This document shows, one piece after another, positions 1 through 8,713 of a stretch of DNA of 64,000 nt (positions are counted from its first letter, which is position 1; every line of letters begins with the position of its first letter). The DNA comes from CAWJMF01 sp963843945 (GTDB lineage: Bacteria > Vulcanimicrobiota > Vulcanimicrobiia > Vulcanimicrobiales > Vulcanimicrobiaceae). The DNA is taken from contig CAWJMF010000006.1 in assembly GCA_963843945.1 (NCBI GenBank), positions 124,001 through 188,000 of the forward strand, read 5' to 3'. Under the pieces are notes generated by a model that was not told the DNA's origin, did not search any database, and saw only the letters and a program-made list of their open reading frames with translations. Both the position numbers and the translations under genes were made by a program.

Positions 1-134
1 GCGGCCCGATGCGCTATGCCCGCGAAACCGGTGCCGAGCGGGTTGTCGCAGCGGTAAAGGCCTTCGCGGCCGGCGATTCGGGCGCATGGGATTCGCAAAC
101 GCTCGGCTCCGGTCTCACGGGCAATCGGGCTTGA
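1..134 (+). CDS. 3' end of an unidentified gene (truncated by window edge)
   Basis: An open frame enters from the left edge and ends at a TGA at 132-134, giving about 43 residues that include RYARETGAERVVAAVKAF, an amphipathic helix-like tail. No motif identifies the family. The stop overlaps the TTG that best starts the next gene (TTGA, 131-134), which is how many neighbouring genes in this window are coupled, so the two probably share an operon. The function cannot be told from this fragment. Confidence 0.4.
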   Translation, partial: GPMRYARETGAERVVAAVKAFAAGDSGAWDSQTLGSGLTGNRA

Positions 135-541
135 CCGCGCTCGCGCTCGCACTGTGTCTCGGCTTTGTCGCGGGGCTTCGCGTCGTTACGCCCGTAGCCG
201 CCATCTTCGTCCTGCGAGGCGGCATCGGGGCTTTCGTCTGGGTACTAGCTGCCGTCGCCGAGTACGTCGTGGATGCGATGCCGAACACGCCCTCGCGCAC
301 GCAACCCGTCGGAATGGCAGCGCGGATCGTGAGCGGAGGTTTCGTCGGGTGGGCGATCGCGACGATGCACGGCGGCTCGGGGGCTTTGGGCATGGTAGCC
401 GGCATCGCTGGAGCTCTGACCGGCGCTTCCGCCGGCCACGCCGCACGCTTAGCTGCGATCACCCGCTTCGGCGCCTATCCCGCCGCGATCGCTGAAGACC
501 TCGTTGCGATCGGGCTGGCAGCCTTCGTCGTCACGCGCTAG
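131..541 (+). CDS. DUF4126-like integral membrane protein
   Basis: Small hydrophobic protein of about 136 residues with several alanine/glycine-rich membrane segments. It begins LTALALALCLGFVAGLRVV, the pattern of the DUF4126 family (an N-terminal helix followed by a GLR motif, then repeated glycine-rich helices). The family has no assigned function. An ATG at 86 would add 15 residues but would overlap the upstream frame by 49 bases. The TTG at 131 gives the typical family N-terminus and a 4-base TTGA overlap with the preceding stop, so it is preferred. Family assignment is by pattern only. Confidence 0.6.
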   Translation: MTALALALCLGFVAGLRVVTPVAAIFVLRGGIGAFVWVLAAVAEYVVDAMPNTPSRTQPVGMAARIVSGGFVGWAIATMHGGSGALGMVAGIAGALTGASAGHAARLAAITRFGAYPAAIAEDLVAIGLAAFVVTR

Positions 542-585
542 CGCGAAACTAGAGTAAGGCGCGGTCCACCGCACCTCGTTGCGCG

Positions 586-771
586 CTACCGGAAGACGAC
601 CCAGCCGACCAAGACGAGATCCGCGGCACCGAGTGCGACGGCCGTGATCTCGCGCCAGGTGAGCGCGACCCTCGATAAAACGCGGCGCGATAGCACCAGA
701 GCCATTCCCATGAGGACGAGCGCGACGCCCATGCTCAGGCAAGCGACTTGCACGCTCTGGAGTGCGATCAT
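586..771 (-). CDS. Small two-helix membrane protein
   Basis: A 61-residue protein starting at the ATG at 771, preceded by a Shine-Dalgarno-like AAGGGAG 8-9 bases upstream. It contains two hydrophobic segments, about residues 4-27 and 43-60, separated by a basic loop (SRRVLSRVALTWRE). The frame stays open upstream of the ATG, but that part is arginine/serine-rich shadow sequence. It lies between the convergent DUF4126 gene and the HSDL2-like reductase. No family is recognised; function unknown. Confidence 0.55.
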   Translation of the reverse strand: MIALQSVQVACLSMGVALVLMGMALVLSRRVLSRVALTWREITAVALGAADLVLVGWVVFR

Positions 772-940
772 GAAATGCTCCCTTGTGAGGAGTAAAGGGT
801 GGTGCGGCCTGCGGTTCGACGTACGGCTCGACGAACTCCCTGCTTCGGCGTTCCGCAAGCGATTCAGTGCAGCCACGCACTTTCTTGACGACGCCCCCAA
901 GCGTGACGCCCATCACGCCATTTCGAAACCGTTCGCGCGG

Positions 941-1831
941 CTAGGGCGCAGCGGCCCCGCGAACTCGCTTCGTTCGCAACTCCGCTCCGCTCCGAGCCAG
1001 GCTCTCGTCCGGCACGAAAAAGTCCGCGTAATACGGTCCATCGTGCGGACCGGCCGCATACTTCGAGAAGTCGCTGACCCCCTCACGTCGCAGCACCTCC
1101 TCATCGATGAAGAAGTTTCCCGTACACTCGCGCGACGACTTCGTCAGGATCGCATAGGCTGCGTCCGCCATGATCTCCGGCGTGCGACTCGCGTCGGCCA
1201 TTTCGCTACCGCCGAGCAGGTTGCGCACGGCCGCGGTGTCGATCGTCGTCAACGGCCATAGGGAGTTGACGGCGACACCGTCCGCGCGAAACTCCTCGGC
1301 CATCCCCAGCGTGCACATCGACATGCCGAACTTGGCGATCGTATACGCGACGTGCGGCGCGAACCATTTGGCTTCCATATCGAGCGGCGGAGAGAGGGTG
1401 AGGATATGCGGGTTCGTCGCTTTCTTGAGATACGGCAGCGTCGCTTGCGAGCAGACGAACGTTCCGCGCGTATTGATCGACTGCATGAGGTCGTAGCGCT
1501 TCATGTCGGTGCCTAGCGTCCGCGTGAGCGAGATGGCACTGGCATTGTTGACGCAGATGTCGATCCCGCCGAACCGCTCGGCCGTCTGCTCGGCAGCCGC
1601 TCGAACTTGATCTTCGAAGCGGATATCGCAAGCGATCGCGAGCGCTTTCCCCCCGGCATCTTCAATCTCGGCTGCTGCGGTGTGAATCGTTCCCGGCAGT
1701 TTCGGGTGCGGTTCCGTTGTCTTGGCGATGATCGCCACATTCGCACCATCGCGAGCGGCACGCAGCGCAATAGCGAGTCCGATACCGCGGCTCGCGCCGC
1801 TCACAAATAGCGTTTTCCCTTTGAGACTCAT
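941..1831 (-). CDS. HSDL2-like short-chain dehydrogenase/reductase
   Basis: A 296-residue Rossmann-fold oxidoreductase of the classical SDR superfamily. The cofactor motif SGASRGIG lies at residues 11-18, NNAS at 95-98, and the catalytic Tyr163/Lys167 pair is in YTIAK. A long insertion after the second strand and the C-terminal extension ending near FFVPDESLA resemble hydroxysteroid-dehydrogenase-like protein 2, which is tied to lipid metabolism; the true substrate is unknown. The start at the ATG at 1831 is chosen because AAGGAG precedes it; the longer frame adds only a basic, unconserved leader. It lies just downstream of the threonine dehydratase-like gene on the same strand (28 bases apart), so co-transcription is likely. 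Confidence 0.85.
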   Translation of the reverse strand: MSLKGKTLFVSGASRGIGLAIALRAARDGANVAIIAKTTEPHPKLPGTIHTAAAEIEDAGGKALAIACDIRFEDQVRAAAEQTAERFGGIDICVNNASAISLTRTLGTDMKRYDLMQSINTRGTFVCSQATLPYLKKATNPHILTLSPPLDMEAKWFAPHVAYTIAKFGMSMCTLGMAEEFRADGVAVNSLWPLTTIDTAAVRNLLGGSEMADASRTPEIMADAAYAILTKSSRECTGNFFIDEEVLRREGVSDFSKYAAGPHDGPYYADFFVPDESLARSGAELRTKRVRGAAAP

Positions 1832-1859
1832 CCGCGCTCCTTTTCTTGTGCGACCGTCG

Positions 1860-2831
1860 CTACGTTGCAATCAGTTCGCAGAACTTCGCCAAGTCGATGT
1901 TTCCGCCCGAAACGACGGCCACGATCGGTCCCGTAGAACCCGCTCGGCCGGAGAGAGCGGCTGCGAGAGAGAGTGCGCCCGCGCCTTCCGCGACAATGCG
2001 CGTCTTTTCGGCGAGAACGCGCATGGCGCGCTTGGTTTCATCGAGCGTGACCACGACCGAGCCGTCCACCACGCCTTTGAAACGGGACCACATTCGCGGG
2101 AAAACGCTCTTCCCGCCGGCACCATCGACGAAACTCACCTGCCACGCGTCGAACGTCGCGGCGGCGCCTCGTTCGAACGAGAGCGCGGCGGGGGCCGCGG
2201 TTTCGGGCTCCGCCCCGAGGATGCGGACGTTGGGACGATGTGCTTTGATCGCCGAGCCGATTCCCGTGACGAGCCCGCCGCCGCCGATGGCCGCGATGAC
2301 GACCGCGACGTTCGGCAGGTCCTCGAGAATCTCCAAGCCCATGGTCGCGTTCCCGACGATGAAGTCGTCATCGTCGAAAGGATGCACGAAGACCCCGCTC
2401 ACCCCGGGAAACTCACGCCGCTCCATCGCGAGCCAGCAGGCGTCGAAGGGTGCCTTCACCAGCTTCGCGCCGAGCGCGCGCATGCGTTCGACCTTCGTGT
2501 CCGGTGCCGTCTCGATGACGACCACCGTGCAGGGAACGCCGGCCGCGCGCGCCGCGAATGCAACGCCCTGCCCCGCGTTACCCGCGCTGATCGTCCAAAC
2601 GCCCTCGGCGCGACGTTCCGGCGGCAGATTTGCGACGGCGTTCGCCGCGCCGCGCAGTTTGAACGAATTGATCGGCTGTAGATTTTCGAGCTTGAGATAA
2701 ACCTCCGGACCCGGCGCGCTCGATTCGAGCTTTACGAGCGGCGTGCGCAGGATCGTGCCGGCGATGCGCGAGCGCGCGGCTTCGACTTCGGCCAGTGCAA
2801 TCGGCCGGACGTCCGGCGGCATTTGCGTCAT
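1860..2831 (-). CDS. Threonine/serine dehydratase-like PLP enzyme
   Basis: A 323-residue fold-type II pyridoxal-phosphate enzyme. It carries the PLP-binding lysine in NSFKLRGA (Lys58), the SAGN substrate loop (82-85), the tetraglycine phosphate-binding loop IGGGGL (183-187) and SGGN near the C-terminus. There is no C-terminal ACT regulatory domain, so it resembles catabolic threonine dehydratase or serine racemase rather than biosynthetic IlvA. The usual SAGNHAQG reads SAGNAGQG here, a small departure in the active-site loop. It would deaminate L-threonine or L-serine to a 2-oxo acid. ATGs at 2831 and 2822 are both possible starts. It is divergent from the glycosyltransferase across a 74-base gap. 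Confidence 0.85.
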   Translation of the reverse strand: MTQMPPDVRPIALAEVEAARSRIAGTILRTPLVKLESSAPGPEVYLKLENLQPINSFKLRGAANAVANLPPERRAEGVWTISAGNAGQGVAFAARAAGVPCTVVVIETAPDTKVERMRALGAKLVKAPFDACWLAMERREFPGVSGVFVHPFDDDDFIVGNATMGLEILEDLPNVAVVIAAIGGGGLVTGIGSAIKAHRPNVRILGAEPETAAPAALSFERGAAATFDAWQVSFVDGAGGKSVFPRMWSRFKGVVDGSVVVTLDETKRAMRVLAEKTRIVAEGAGALSLAAALSGRAGSTGPIVAVVSGGNIDLAKFCELIAT

Positions 2832-2851
2832 GCCGCCTCGTTAGCGCCCGA

Positions 2852-2881
2852 CGAGCGCTGCGCCTTGAAAAGCAGCGCTCG
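2852..2881. promoter_or_regulatory. Inverted repeat in a divergent intergenic region
   Basis: CGAGCGCTG and CAGCGCTCG form a perfect 9-bp inverted repeat around a 12-base centre. It lies in the 74-base gap between the divergent dehydratase-like and glycosyltransferase genes, so it could be an operator or a 5' UTR hairpin. No T-tract follows. No promoter boxes are convincing here. Confidence 0.35.
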
Positions 2882-2905
2882 GCACGGCGCCGGTAGCCGC
2901 CGTGC

Positions 2906-4528
2906 ATGCGTCCCGCCGTTCCAAGCGAAAAGCCCGGAGATCGCGTGAGCAGTGCAAATGGACAGGACGGCTATTCCGCCTCGCCCGGCAGTGAACGGAG
3001 CTTAGTGGTTAGTCCGCGGGCGTTCGCCGTGCTCGCGAGCGTCCTGCTTGCCGCGATGCTCACCGTCCAACTCGGTTCGATCCGGCAGGAAGTGCAGACT
3101 TGGGATGAGGCGATGGTCCTTGCGGCCGGCTACAGCTACTGGAAAACCGGCGACTATCGCATGAACCGGGAGACGCCTCCGCTGTGGAAACTCGCCTGCG
3201 CCGTCCCGCTCCTCTTCATGGATCTCAATCTCCCGGTCCGCGATCCGTCCTGGCGGAACCGAGACGCTGTCGCTTTCGGAAGCGCGTTTCTCTATCACAA
3301 TCGCCGAAGTCCGGAAGACATTCTCCTTCCGGCACGCTGCGTCACGATCGGACTGAGCCTCGCATTCGCGCTGCTCGTCGCGATTTGGACGAAGCGGAGG
3401 GCCGGTGGCCTAGCCGGATTGATCGCGCTCGCGTTCGTAGCGTTCGACCCGAACGTTCTCGCGCACGGGCGCTACGTCACGACGGATCTCGCGGCGGCGG
3501 CGTTCTCTTTCCTTGCCTGCATTTTATGGGAGGCCGCGCTAAATCGCCCAACGCTCTTTCGCTTCGGCGTCGCCGGCCTAGCGCTTGGTGCGGCCGTCAC
3601 GGTCAAGTTTTCGGTGCTGTTCGTGCTTCCCGTTTGCCTCGTACTGACGTTGCTGCGGCCGCCCCCGCTCAAGGTGCTCGTTCGAGGCTTGCCGTTAGCG
3701 TTTGCGGGACTCGTCGCCGTCTTGGTAGCCGCGTACGGGGGTTCCGGCTCGGTGTACCTCGACGGACTTCACGAGCTCGCCAACCACGATGCGGCCGGAC
3801 ACCAAAGTTACTTGTTGGGCATGGTGTCGACGAACGGCTGGGCTTATTATTTCCCGGTGGTTTTCGCGGTCAAAGTGCCGCTGGCGATTCTCGTCTCGCT
3901 AGGGTTGGCGGTTTTCGTGGTGTTTCGGAAGCCCTTCGACCCGCGCTCAAACGCCGTGTTAATCGTTCCGGTCGTACTCTTCGCCGCCACCACGTTGTTC
4001 GCACGCATCGACATTGGCGTGCGTCATCTGCTTCCGATTTTCCCGTTTCTGTATGCCGGCCTCGCCATCGTGCTGGCGAAGCGCGTTCCCTTGGCGATCG
4101 TCGTACCGTTGCTAGCCGCCCTCATTGCCGAGTCTCTGGCGGTTTATCCGAACTATCTCGCCTTTTTCAACGTTGCTGCCGGCGGCCCGAGCCGCGGCCC
4201 ACTGTATCTCCTGGATTCAAACATCGACTGGGGCCAGGATACGCTCGAGCTCCGCGAGTGGCTGGTCGCCCATAAGAACCCCCGCGTTTGCGGCGCCTAT
4301 TTCGGAAATGCTCTGCCGGCCTTTTACGGCATCCACGAGTCGGCAGTTCCGACGTCGGAAGCACGCACGATCCAAGCCGGCTGCGTCGTCGCGGTGAGCG
4401 TTACACCACTCTACGGACTCTACGCACCAGGCGACCCATATCGGTGGTTACGCGCCCACCAACCCGTCGCGAAGCTCGGCTATTCGATCTACGTGTACGA
4501 CTTTCGCCGAGATAGCATAAAACGATGA
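2906..4528 (+). CDS. GT-C fold glycosyltransferase (family 39/ArnT-like)
   Basis: A 540-residue polytopic membrane protein with a cytoplasmic N-terminal tail and roughly ten or more hydrophobic segments. The first extracytoplasmic loop contains TWDEAMVL with an acidic pair and then RMNRETPPLWK, the layout of dolichyl-phosphate-mannose or undecaprenyl-phosphate-sugar dependent GT-C glycosyltransferases (GT39/GT83). A C-terminal soluble part contains NIDWGQD, typical of bacterial relatives. It would transfer a sugar from a polyprenyl phosphate carrier to an extracytoplasmic acceptor; donor and acceptor are not predictable. A GTG at 2945 is an alternative start. A hairpin follows the gene. Confidence 0.8.
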   Translation: MRPAVPSEKPGDRVSSANGQDGYSASPGSERSLVVSPRAFAVLASVLLAAMLTVQLGSIRQEVQTWDEAMVLAAGYSYWKTGDYRMNRETPPLWKLACAVPLLFMDLNLPVRDPSWRNRDAVAFGSAFLYHNRRSPEDILLPARCVTIGLSLAFALLVAIWTKRRAGGLAGLIALAFVAFDPNVLAHGRYVTTDLAAAAFSFLACILWEAALNRPTLFRFGVAGLALGAAVTVKFSVLFVLPVCLVLTLLRPPPLKVLVRGLPLAFAGLVAVLVAAYGGSGSVYLDGLHELANHDAAGHQSYLLGMVSTNGWAYYFPVVFAVKVPLAILVSLGLAVFVVFRKPFDPRSNAVLIVPVVLFAATTLFARIDIGVRHLLPIFPFLYAGLAIVLAKRVPLAIVVPLLAALIAESLAVYPNYLAFFNVAAGGPSRGPLYLLDSNIDWGQDTLELREWLVAHKNPRVCGAYFGNALPAFYGIHESAVPTSEARTIQAGCVVAVSVTPLYGLYAPGDPYRWLRAHQPVAKLGYSIYVYDFRRDSIKR

Positions 4529-4580
4529 ATGATGCTTTGCCGTAACCTCGCACGAGCGTTCGAAACGCGCTAAGGCCCAC

Positions 4581-4599
4581 CCGAGGCACTAGGCCTCGG
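4581..4599. terminator. Hairpin between convergent genes
   Basis: CCGAGGC and GCCTCGG pair around the loop ACTAG, between the end of the glycosyltransferase gene (+) and the end of the acyl-CoA dehydrogenase gene (-). Its position suggests a bidirectional terminator. There is no clear T-tract, so intrinsic termination would be weak. Confidence 0.45.
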
Positions 4600-4633
4600 A
4601 TAGGTCCTTGCTCTAGCTCGACGGGGATTCGTA

Positions 4634-6460
4634 CTAGACGAGGGCCAGTGAAGCGCGGTCCGCCGAGAACTGCCCCTCGGACAAGCCGAGCGTCGAGCCG
4701 GCGCCGGCCGTGATCTCGTTCTTATAGGCCGCCACGCGCGGCAGCACGTGGTCGGCGTAGTAGCGCGCCGTGACGAGTTTCGCAGCGTAGAAGTCGTCGC
4801 TCGTCTTGTGCGCGGCGATCTCCGCCGAGCGCGCCATCAGCCAGCCGCCCAGCGTCGTGCCCCACATCATGAGGTACGGCACTGCGCCAGCGAAGGCGGT
4901 GCGCACGTCCGCTTTCCCGGCCAGGATCTGGGCGCCAACGTTCCCCAGCCACATCGAGGTCTCGGAGAGCGTCTGCACCGACTTGGCCAACTCGGCGGCG
5001 ATGGCTTTGACTTCGGCGTTGTCGCTTTCCGCGAGCTCCTTCGCCGTGGCTTGCATGCGGCCGATCAGCTTGGTCGCGGTCTTGCCCATGTCTTTGAGGA
5101 ACTTGCGGCCGAGCAGGTCGTTGGCCTGGATGCCGGTCGTGCCTTCGTAGATCTGCGCGATGCGCACGTCGCGGTAGTACTGCGCGACGCCGGTCTCCTC
5201 GATGAAGCCCATGCCGCCGAAGACTTGCAACGCTTCCGAGACGAGGCTCGTGCCGACTTCGGTCGACCACGCCTTACCGATCGGCGTGAGGAACTCGACC
5301 ATCGACTGCGCGTCGGCCTTCTTCTTCTCATCGGGATCGAGGTGCGCGTGATCGAGCTGCTCGGCGGTGAAGAACGCGACCGCGCGCATCGCTTCGATCT
5401 GCGACTTGCAGTCCATCAGCATGCGGCGCACGTCGGGGTGCTCGATGATCCGCACCGGCGTCCACTCTTTGGCCGCGACGTCTTTCGACTGCACGCGCTC
5501 GCGGGCGTAAGCGAGCGCGGCTTGATAAGCGCGATCCGCCATCGCCAAACCTTGCAGTCCGACCGAGAAGCGGGCCAAGTTCATCATGATGAACATGTAC
5601 TTGAGGCCTTCGTTCTCTTTGCCGACGAGGTAGCCGATCGCGCCGCCCTTTTCGCCGTAGTTGATCGTGCAGGTCGGCGAGGCGTGGATGCCCAGCTTGT
5701 GCTCGATCGAGGCGCAGACGACGTCGTTCCGCTCGCCGAGCGAACCGTCGGCGTTGACGTTGACCTTGGGCACGATGAAGAGCGAGATGCCCTTGATGCC
5801 TTCGGGCGCCGTCGGCGTGCGCGCCAGCACGAGGTGCACGATGTTCGGCGTATAGTCGTGCTCGCCGTAGGTGATGAAAATCTTTTGGCCGCTCAGGCGG
5901 AAGTGATCGCCTTCGGGGACGGCCTTCGTCCGCACTTGCGCGAGATCCGAACCGGCCTGCGGCTCGGTGAGGTCCATCGTGCCGGCCCACTCGCCTGAGA
6001 TCAGCTTGGGAACGAACTGCTTCTTTTGCTCGTCGGTTCCGCACAACAGAATCGCCTCGATCGCGCCCTGATTGAGCATCGGACCGTTGGCAAAGGCCAT
6101 GTTCGCGGCCTGGAACATCTCGAGCGTCGCCGTCGAGAGCACTTGCGGCAGACCTTGACCGCCGAACTCCGCGGGGAGCGGCAATCCGATCCAGCCGGCT
6201 TGCGAGAACTGGTGGTAGGCTTCTTTAAAGCCCTTGGGTGTGGTGACGGCGCCGTCCTTGAACTTCGCGCCCTCACGGTCGCCGGGCACGTTGAGCGGAT
6301 CGAGGACGCTGCTCGCGAAGTTCGCGGCCTCTTCCAAGATCGGGTCGACGACGTCGGCGGCCTCCTCGTATCCCGGGAGCTGCGCGATCGACTTGAAATC
6401 GACCAGCTCGTTGAGCAAGAAGTGCATGTCGCGGAGCGGTGCTTGATAGGGAGCGGCCAT
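4634..6460 (-). CDS. Long-form acyl-CoA dehydrogenase (DmdC/AcdA-like)
   Basis: A 608-residue flavoprotein, longer than the ~380 residues of classical acyl-CoA dehydrogenases. The extra N-terminal region (DMHFLLNELVDF) and the extra C-terminal domain are hallmarks of the branch that contains 3-methylmercaptopropionyl-CoA dehydrogenase. The FAD/substrate segments MDLTEPQAGSDLAQVRTKA and QKIFITYGEHD are clear, as is the C-terminal QVFGGMGFIEETG block. It would oxidise an acyl-CoA to the 2-enoyl-CoA and pass electrons to ETF. Nearby enoyl-CoA hydratase, SDR and acyl-CoA ligase genes suggest fatty-acid or branched-acid degradation; dimethylsulfoniopropionate use is not implied by homology alone. 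Confidence 0.9.
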   Translation of the reverse strand: MAAPYQAPLRDMHFLLNELVDFKSIAQLPGYEEAADVVDPILEEAANFASSVLDPLNVPGDREGAKFKDGAVTTPKGFKEAYHQFSQAGWIGLPLPAEFGGQGLPQVLSTATLEMFQAANMAFANGPMLNQGAIEAILLCGTDEQKKQFVPKLISGEWAGTMDLTEPQAGSDLAQVRTKAVPEGDHFRLSGQKIFITYGEHDYTPNIVHLVLARTPTAPEGIKGISLFIVPKVNVNADGSLGERNDVVCASIEHKLGIHASPTCTINYGEKGGAIGYLVGKENEGLKYMFIMMNLARFSVGLQGLAMADRAYQAALAYARERVQSKDVAAKEWTPVRIIEHPDVRRMLMDCKSQIEAMRAVAFFTAEQLDHAHLDPDEKKKADAQSMVEFLTPIGKAWSTEVGTSLVSEALQVFGGMGFIEETGVAQYYRDVRIAQIYEGTTGIQANDLLGRKFLKDMGKTATKLIGRMQATAKELAESDNAEVKAIAAELAKSVQTLSETSMWLGNVGAQILAGKADVRTAFAGAVPYLMMWGTTLGGWLMARSAEIAAHKTSDDFYAAKLVTARYYADHVLPRVAAYKNEITAGAGSTLGLSEGQFSADRASLALV

Positions 6461-6544
6461 GTCGTCTGTGAGACCCCGATTTCGGTAAGTGCGGAAGACG
6501 AAAGAAATTCTCGCGCGGCGCCCGGATTCCCGGCGGAACCTGCC

Positions 6545-7012
6545 TTATTTGGCGGTTGCGACCTTTATCGGCAAATGGGCCGAAATGGCGTCGGCCGCAC
6601 CGGAGGGAAGAATTCCGACGATCGAATCGCTGCCGTGGCCGCAGTGCAGCTCGAGAACTTCGAAAAACATACGCTCCCGGCGTTCGGCGCGGACGACCTC
6701 GCTCCAGGGGATGTGCATCGTCTGGAAGACCGGCCGGAACGGCAGAGCCGGGCGCAGCGTGATCCCATCGTCATCGACGCCGACGAAGAGGGGTGGCGAA
6801 CTCCAGGCATGCGCTCCGAGCACCGCCGAGCCGGCGCGAAAGGGGGTCGGTTCGTCGCCAACGTCGCGGTAGCGGTGGGCCATGTCGCGCCAGCCGGTCA
6901 GCTTCGCAAAGACGAACAGCATCGCATAAAAGACGACGACGCCGAGAAGCGCGAGCGCGGCAACCGTGCCCAACACTTGCGCGAGGCTCATGTCCGCGAT
7001 CCGCTGGTTCAC
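6545..7012 (-). CDS. Membrane-anchored hypothetical protein
   Basis: A 155-residue protein with one strong transmembrane helix at about residues 10-36 and a soluble remainder containing LFVGVDDDGITLRPALPFRP and IPWSEVVRAERR. This strand-rich pattern is seen in small PH-like domains of bacterial membrane proteins. No catalytic motif is visible and no family can be named. It lies between the SDR gene and the acyl-CoA dehydrogenase on the same strand, with short gaps, and may be part of that transcription unit. Confidence 0.65.
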   Translation of the reverse strand: MNQRIADMSLAQVLGTVAALALLGVVVFYAMLFVFAKLTGWRDMAHRYRDVGDEPTPFRAGSAVLGAHAWSSPPLFVGVDDDGITLRPALPFRPVFQTMHIPWSEVVRAERRERMFFEVLELHCGHGSDSIVGILPSGAADAISAHLPIKVATAK

Positions 7013-7028
7013 GCCGCGGACACGAACG

Positions 7029-7829
7029 CTACTCGAAACCGCCGATAGTCGTCCCGCCGTCGATGACGAGCGTTTGGCCGGTCACGAAAGCCCCGGCCTT
7101 CGCCGCCAAAAACACCGCCGCGCCGGAAATATCGTCGACCTCTCCCAACCGGCCGAGCGGATACTGCTTGAGCGCTTGTTGGTAGATCGCGTCGTTCTCG
7201 TACAGCGCTTTGGCAAAATCCGTGCGCACGATGCCGGGCGCGATGCAGTTCACGCGCACGTTGCGGCTGCCCCACTCGACGGCGAGGTTGCGCGCGAGCT
7301 GCGAGTCGGCTGCTTTCGAGAGCGCATAAGCGCCAAGCAGACGCGTCCCGAGCAAGCCGGCGATGCTCGAGAGGATGATCGCCGAACCGCCCCCACGTTG
7401 CGCGATCTGCGGCAACACCATATTGCAAAGCCATACGTTCGAGCGCACGTTGGTGTTCATGATCTTGTCGAACGCGTCGTCGGGGATCTTCGCGAGCGGG
7501 CCAAAGTACGGATTGACCGCCGCGTTGCAGACGAGAACGTCGATGCCGCCGTAAGCCGCGAGCGTCGAGTCGACCAGTGCCTGAAGCTGTTCCTTATAGC
7601 TGATGTTTGCGGGCACGGCAATCGCTTCGCCGCCGGTTTCGATAATCGAAGCCTTGGCCGATTCGCAGGCCTCCGGCTTGCGGCTCGAAATGACGACGCG
7701 CGCGCCATGCTCGGCGAAGCGGCGCGCGATCGCGAGACCGATGCCGCGCGAGGATCCGGTGATCAGCGCGACTTTTCCGCTCAAATCGAAGAGCGCGCCG
7801 CGCTCGAGACCCGTTTGCGCGACGGTCAC
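7029..7829 (-). CDS. Short-chain dehydrogenase/reductase (DHRS4/FabG-like)
   Basis: A 266-residue classical SDR: TGSSRGIG cofactor motif near the N-terminus, CNAA, a catalytic Ser in ILSSIAG, YALSK for Tyr/Lys, and a C-terminal TGQTLVIDGG motif typical of FabG and DHRS4-like carbonyl reductases. It would reduce a 3-oxoacyl or carbonyl group with NAD(P)H, or oxidise the hydroxyacyl form made by the adjacent enoyl-CoA hydratase. The start is the GTG at 7829, which overlaps the TGA of the hydratase gene (GTGA), so the two are translationally coupled. Upstream in-frame sequence is shadow of the hydratase gene. Confidence 0.88.
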   Translation of the reverse strand: MTVAQTGLERGALFDLSGKVALITGSSRGIGLAIARRFAEHGARVVISSRKPEACESAKASIIETGGEAIAVPANISYKEQLQALVDSTLAAYGGIDVLVCNAAVNPYFGPLAKIPDDAFDKIMNTNVRSNVWLCNMVLPQIAQRGGGSAIILSSIAGLLGTRLLGAYALSKAADSQLARNLAVEWGSRNVRVNCIAPGIVRTDFAKALYENDAIYQQALKQYPLGRLGEVDDISGAAVFLAAKAGAFVTGQTLVIDGGTTIGGFE

Positions 7830-8620
7830 CGGGCGGCGAAAGCCGGCTTGCGTTTTTGCATGAAGGCCTGCACGCCTTCGAGTAGATCGGGACCGGCCGC
7901 CGCTTCCTCTTGAAGTTCCGCTTCTTGGTCGAGCCACTCGGCGAAATGCGGCATGATCGCGCGGTTGAATGCGCGCTTGGTCATGGCGAGCGCGACCGGC
8001 GAGACCTCCGCCAAACGCTCGGCAAGAGCCGCCGTTTCGTCCGCCAGCGAGGCTGCTCCGACGATGCGGTTGAGCAGCCCGAGACGATAGGCTTCGGCCG
8101 CGCCGATGCGATCGCTCGTCCACGCGAGTTCGAGGCCGCGTCCGAAGCCTGCCAACAGCGGCAGCAAGAAGCTGCCGCCGACGTCGGGGATGAGACCGAT
8201 CTTCGAGAAGCCGAGCGTGAGCACGGCGTCGTCCGCGGCGACGCGCAAGTCGCAGCAGAGCGCGATCGTCAATCCCGCGCCGGCCGCGATTCCATTCAAC
8301 GAGGCGATGACCGGTTTCTCGAGGTTACGGATCGCCAAGGCGACGAGGTTGTAGCCACGGCGCAAATGTTCGGCCACCGAAAGCGGCTCCGAGCCGGTCT
8401 TGAGGCGCATAAACGCCGCGAGGTCCTGGCCGGACGAGAAGCCGCGTCCGTTCCCGTTGAGGACCACGACGCGAACCGACGCATCGCTTGCCGCGTCGCG
8501 CAGTCCCGCCAGCAACAATTCCGTCAAGGGATCGTTGAGCGCGTTCAGTTTGTCGGGACGATTCAGGGTCAGCGTCAGAACCGCGCCGCGGCGCGAGGTG
8601 AGAACTTCAGGCTCGCTCAT
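7826..8620 (-). CDS. Enoyl-CoA hydratase/isomerase (PaaG-like)
   Basis: A 264-residue crotonase-fold protein. The oxyanion-hole segments FSSGQDL and GIAAGAGLTIALCCDLRVA are clear. The active-site loop reads FSKIGLIPDVGGSFLLP, as in PaaG-type ring-opened phenylacetyl-CoA isomerases, with Asp in place of the second hydratase glutamate. It therefore probably acts as an enoyl-CoA isomerase or hydratase in acyl-CoA or phenylacetate-type degradation, although no other paa gene is present. It is first in a coupled pair with the SDR gene (GTGA overlap) and divergent from the ArsR-SRPBCC gene. Confidence 0.85.
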   Translation of the reverse strand: MSEPEVLTSRRGAVLTLTLNRPDKLNALNDPLTELLLAGLRDAASDASVRVVVLNGNGRGFSSGQDLAAFMRLKTGSEPLSVAEHLRRGYNLVALAIRNLEKPVIASLNGIAAGAGLTIALCCDLRVAADDAVLTLGFSKIGLIPDVGGSFLLPLLAGFGRGLELAWTSDRIGAAEAYRLGLLNRIVGAASLADETAALAERLAEVSPVALAMTKRAFNRAIMPHFAEWLDQEAELQEEAAAGPDLLEGVQAFMQKRKPAFAAR

Positions 8621-8677
8621 GGGCGGAGCGTTCGGCGGGTGGCGAGCACCGTCCGCCCGCTGCGGGCCGGGGCGGGC

Positions 8678-8707
8678 TTGACATGTGACTATTTAGTCAC
8701 ATATTAT
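8678..8707 (+). promoter_or_regulatory. Promoter of the ArsR-SRPBCC gene
   Basis: A near-consensus -35 TTGACA (8678-8683) and a -10 TATTAT (8702-8707) are separated by 18 bases. The -10 box ends six bases before the GTG start at 8714, so transcription would begin at or next to the start codon and the mRNA would be leaderless. The spacer is filled exactly by the operator palindrome described separately. Confidence 0.75.
8684..8701. promoter_or_regulatory. Palindromic operator in the promoter spacer
   Basis: TGTGACTA-TT-TAGTCACA is a perfect 8-bp inverted repeat that fills the whole gap between the -35 and -10 boxes. This is the classic place for a winged-helix ArsR repressor to block RNA polymerase. 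The gene directly downstream encodes such a protein, so negative autoregulation is inferred. Confidence 0.7.
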
Positions 8708-8713
8708 CTTCCC

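Noticed and set aside
4748..5998. Plus-strand frame of 416 codons
   Set aside because: Antisense to the acyl-CoA dehydrogenase.
7910..8713. N-terminal extension of the ArsR-SRPBCC frame
   Set aside because: Antisense to the enoyl-CoA hydratase; the promoter at 8678-8707 sets the start at 8714.
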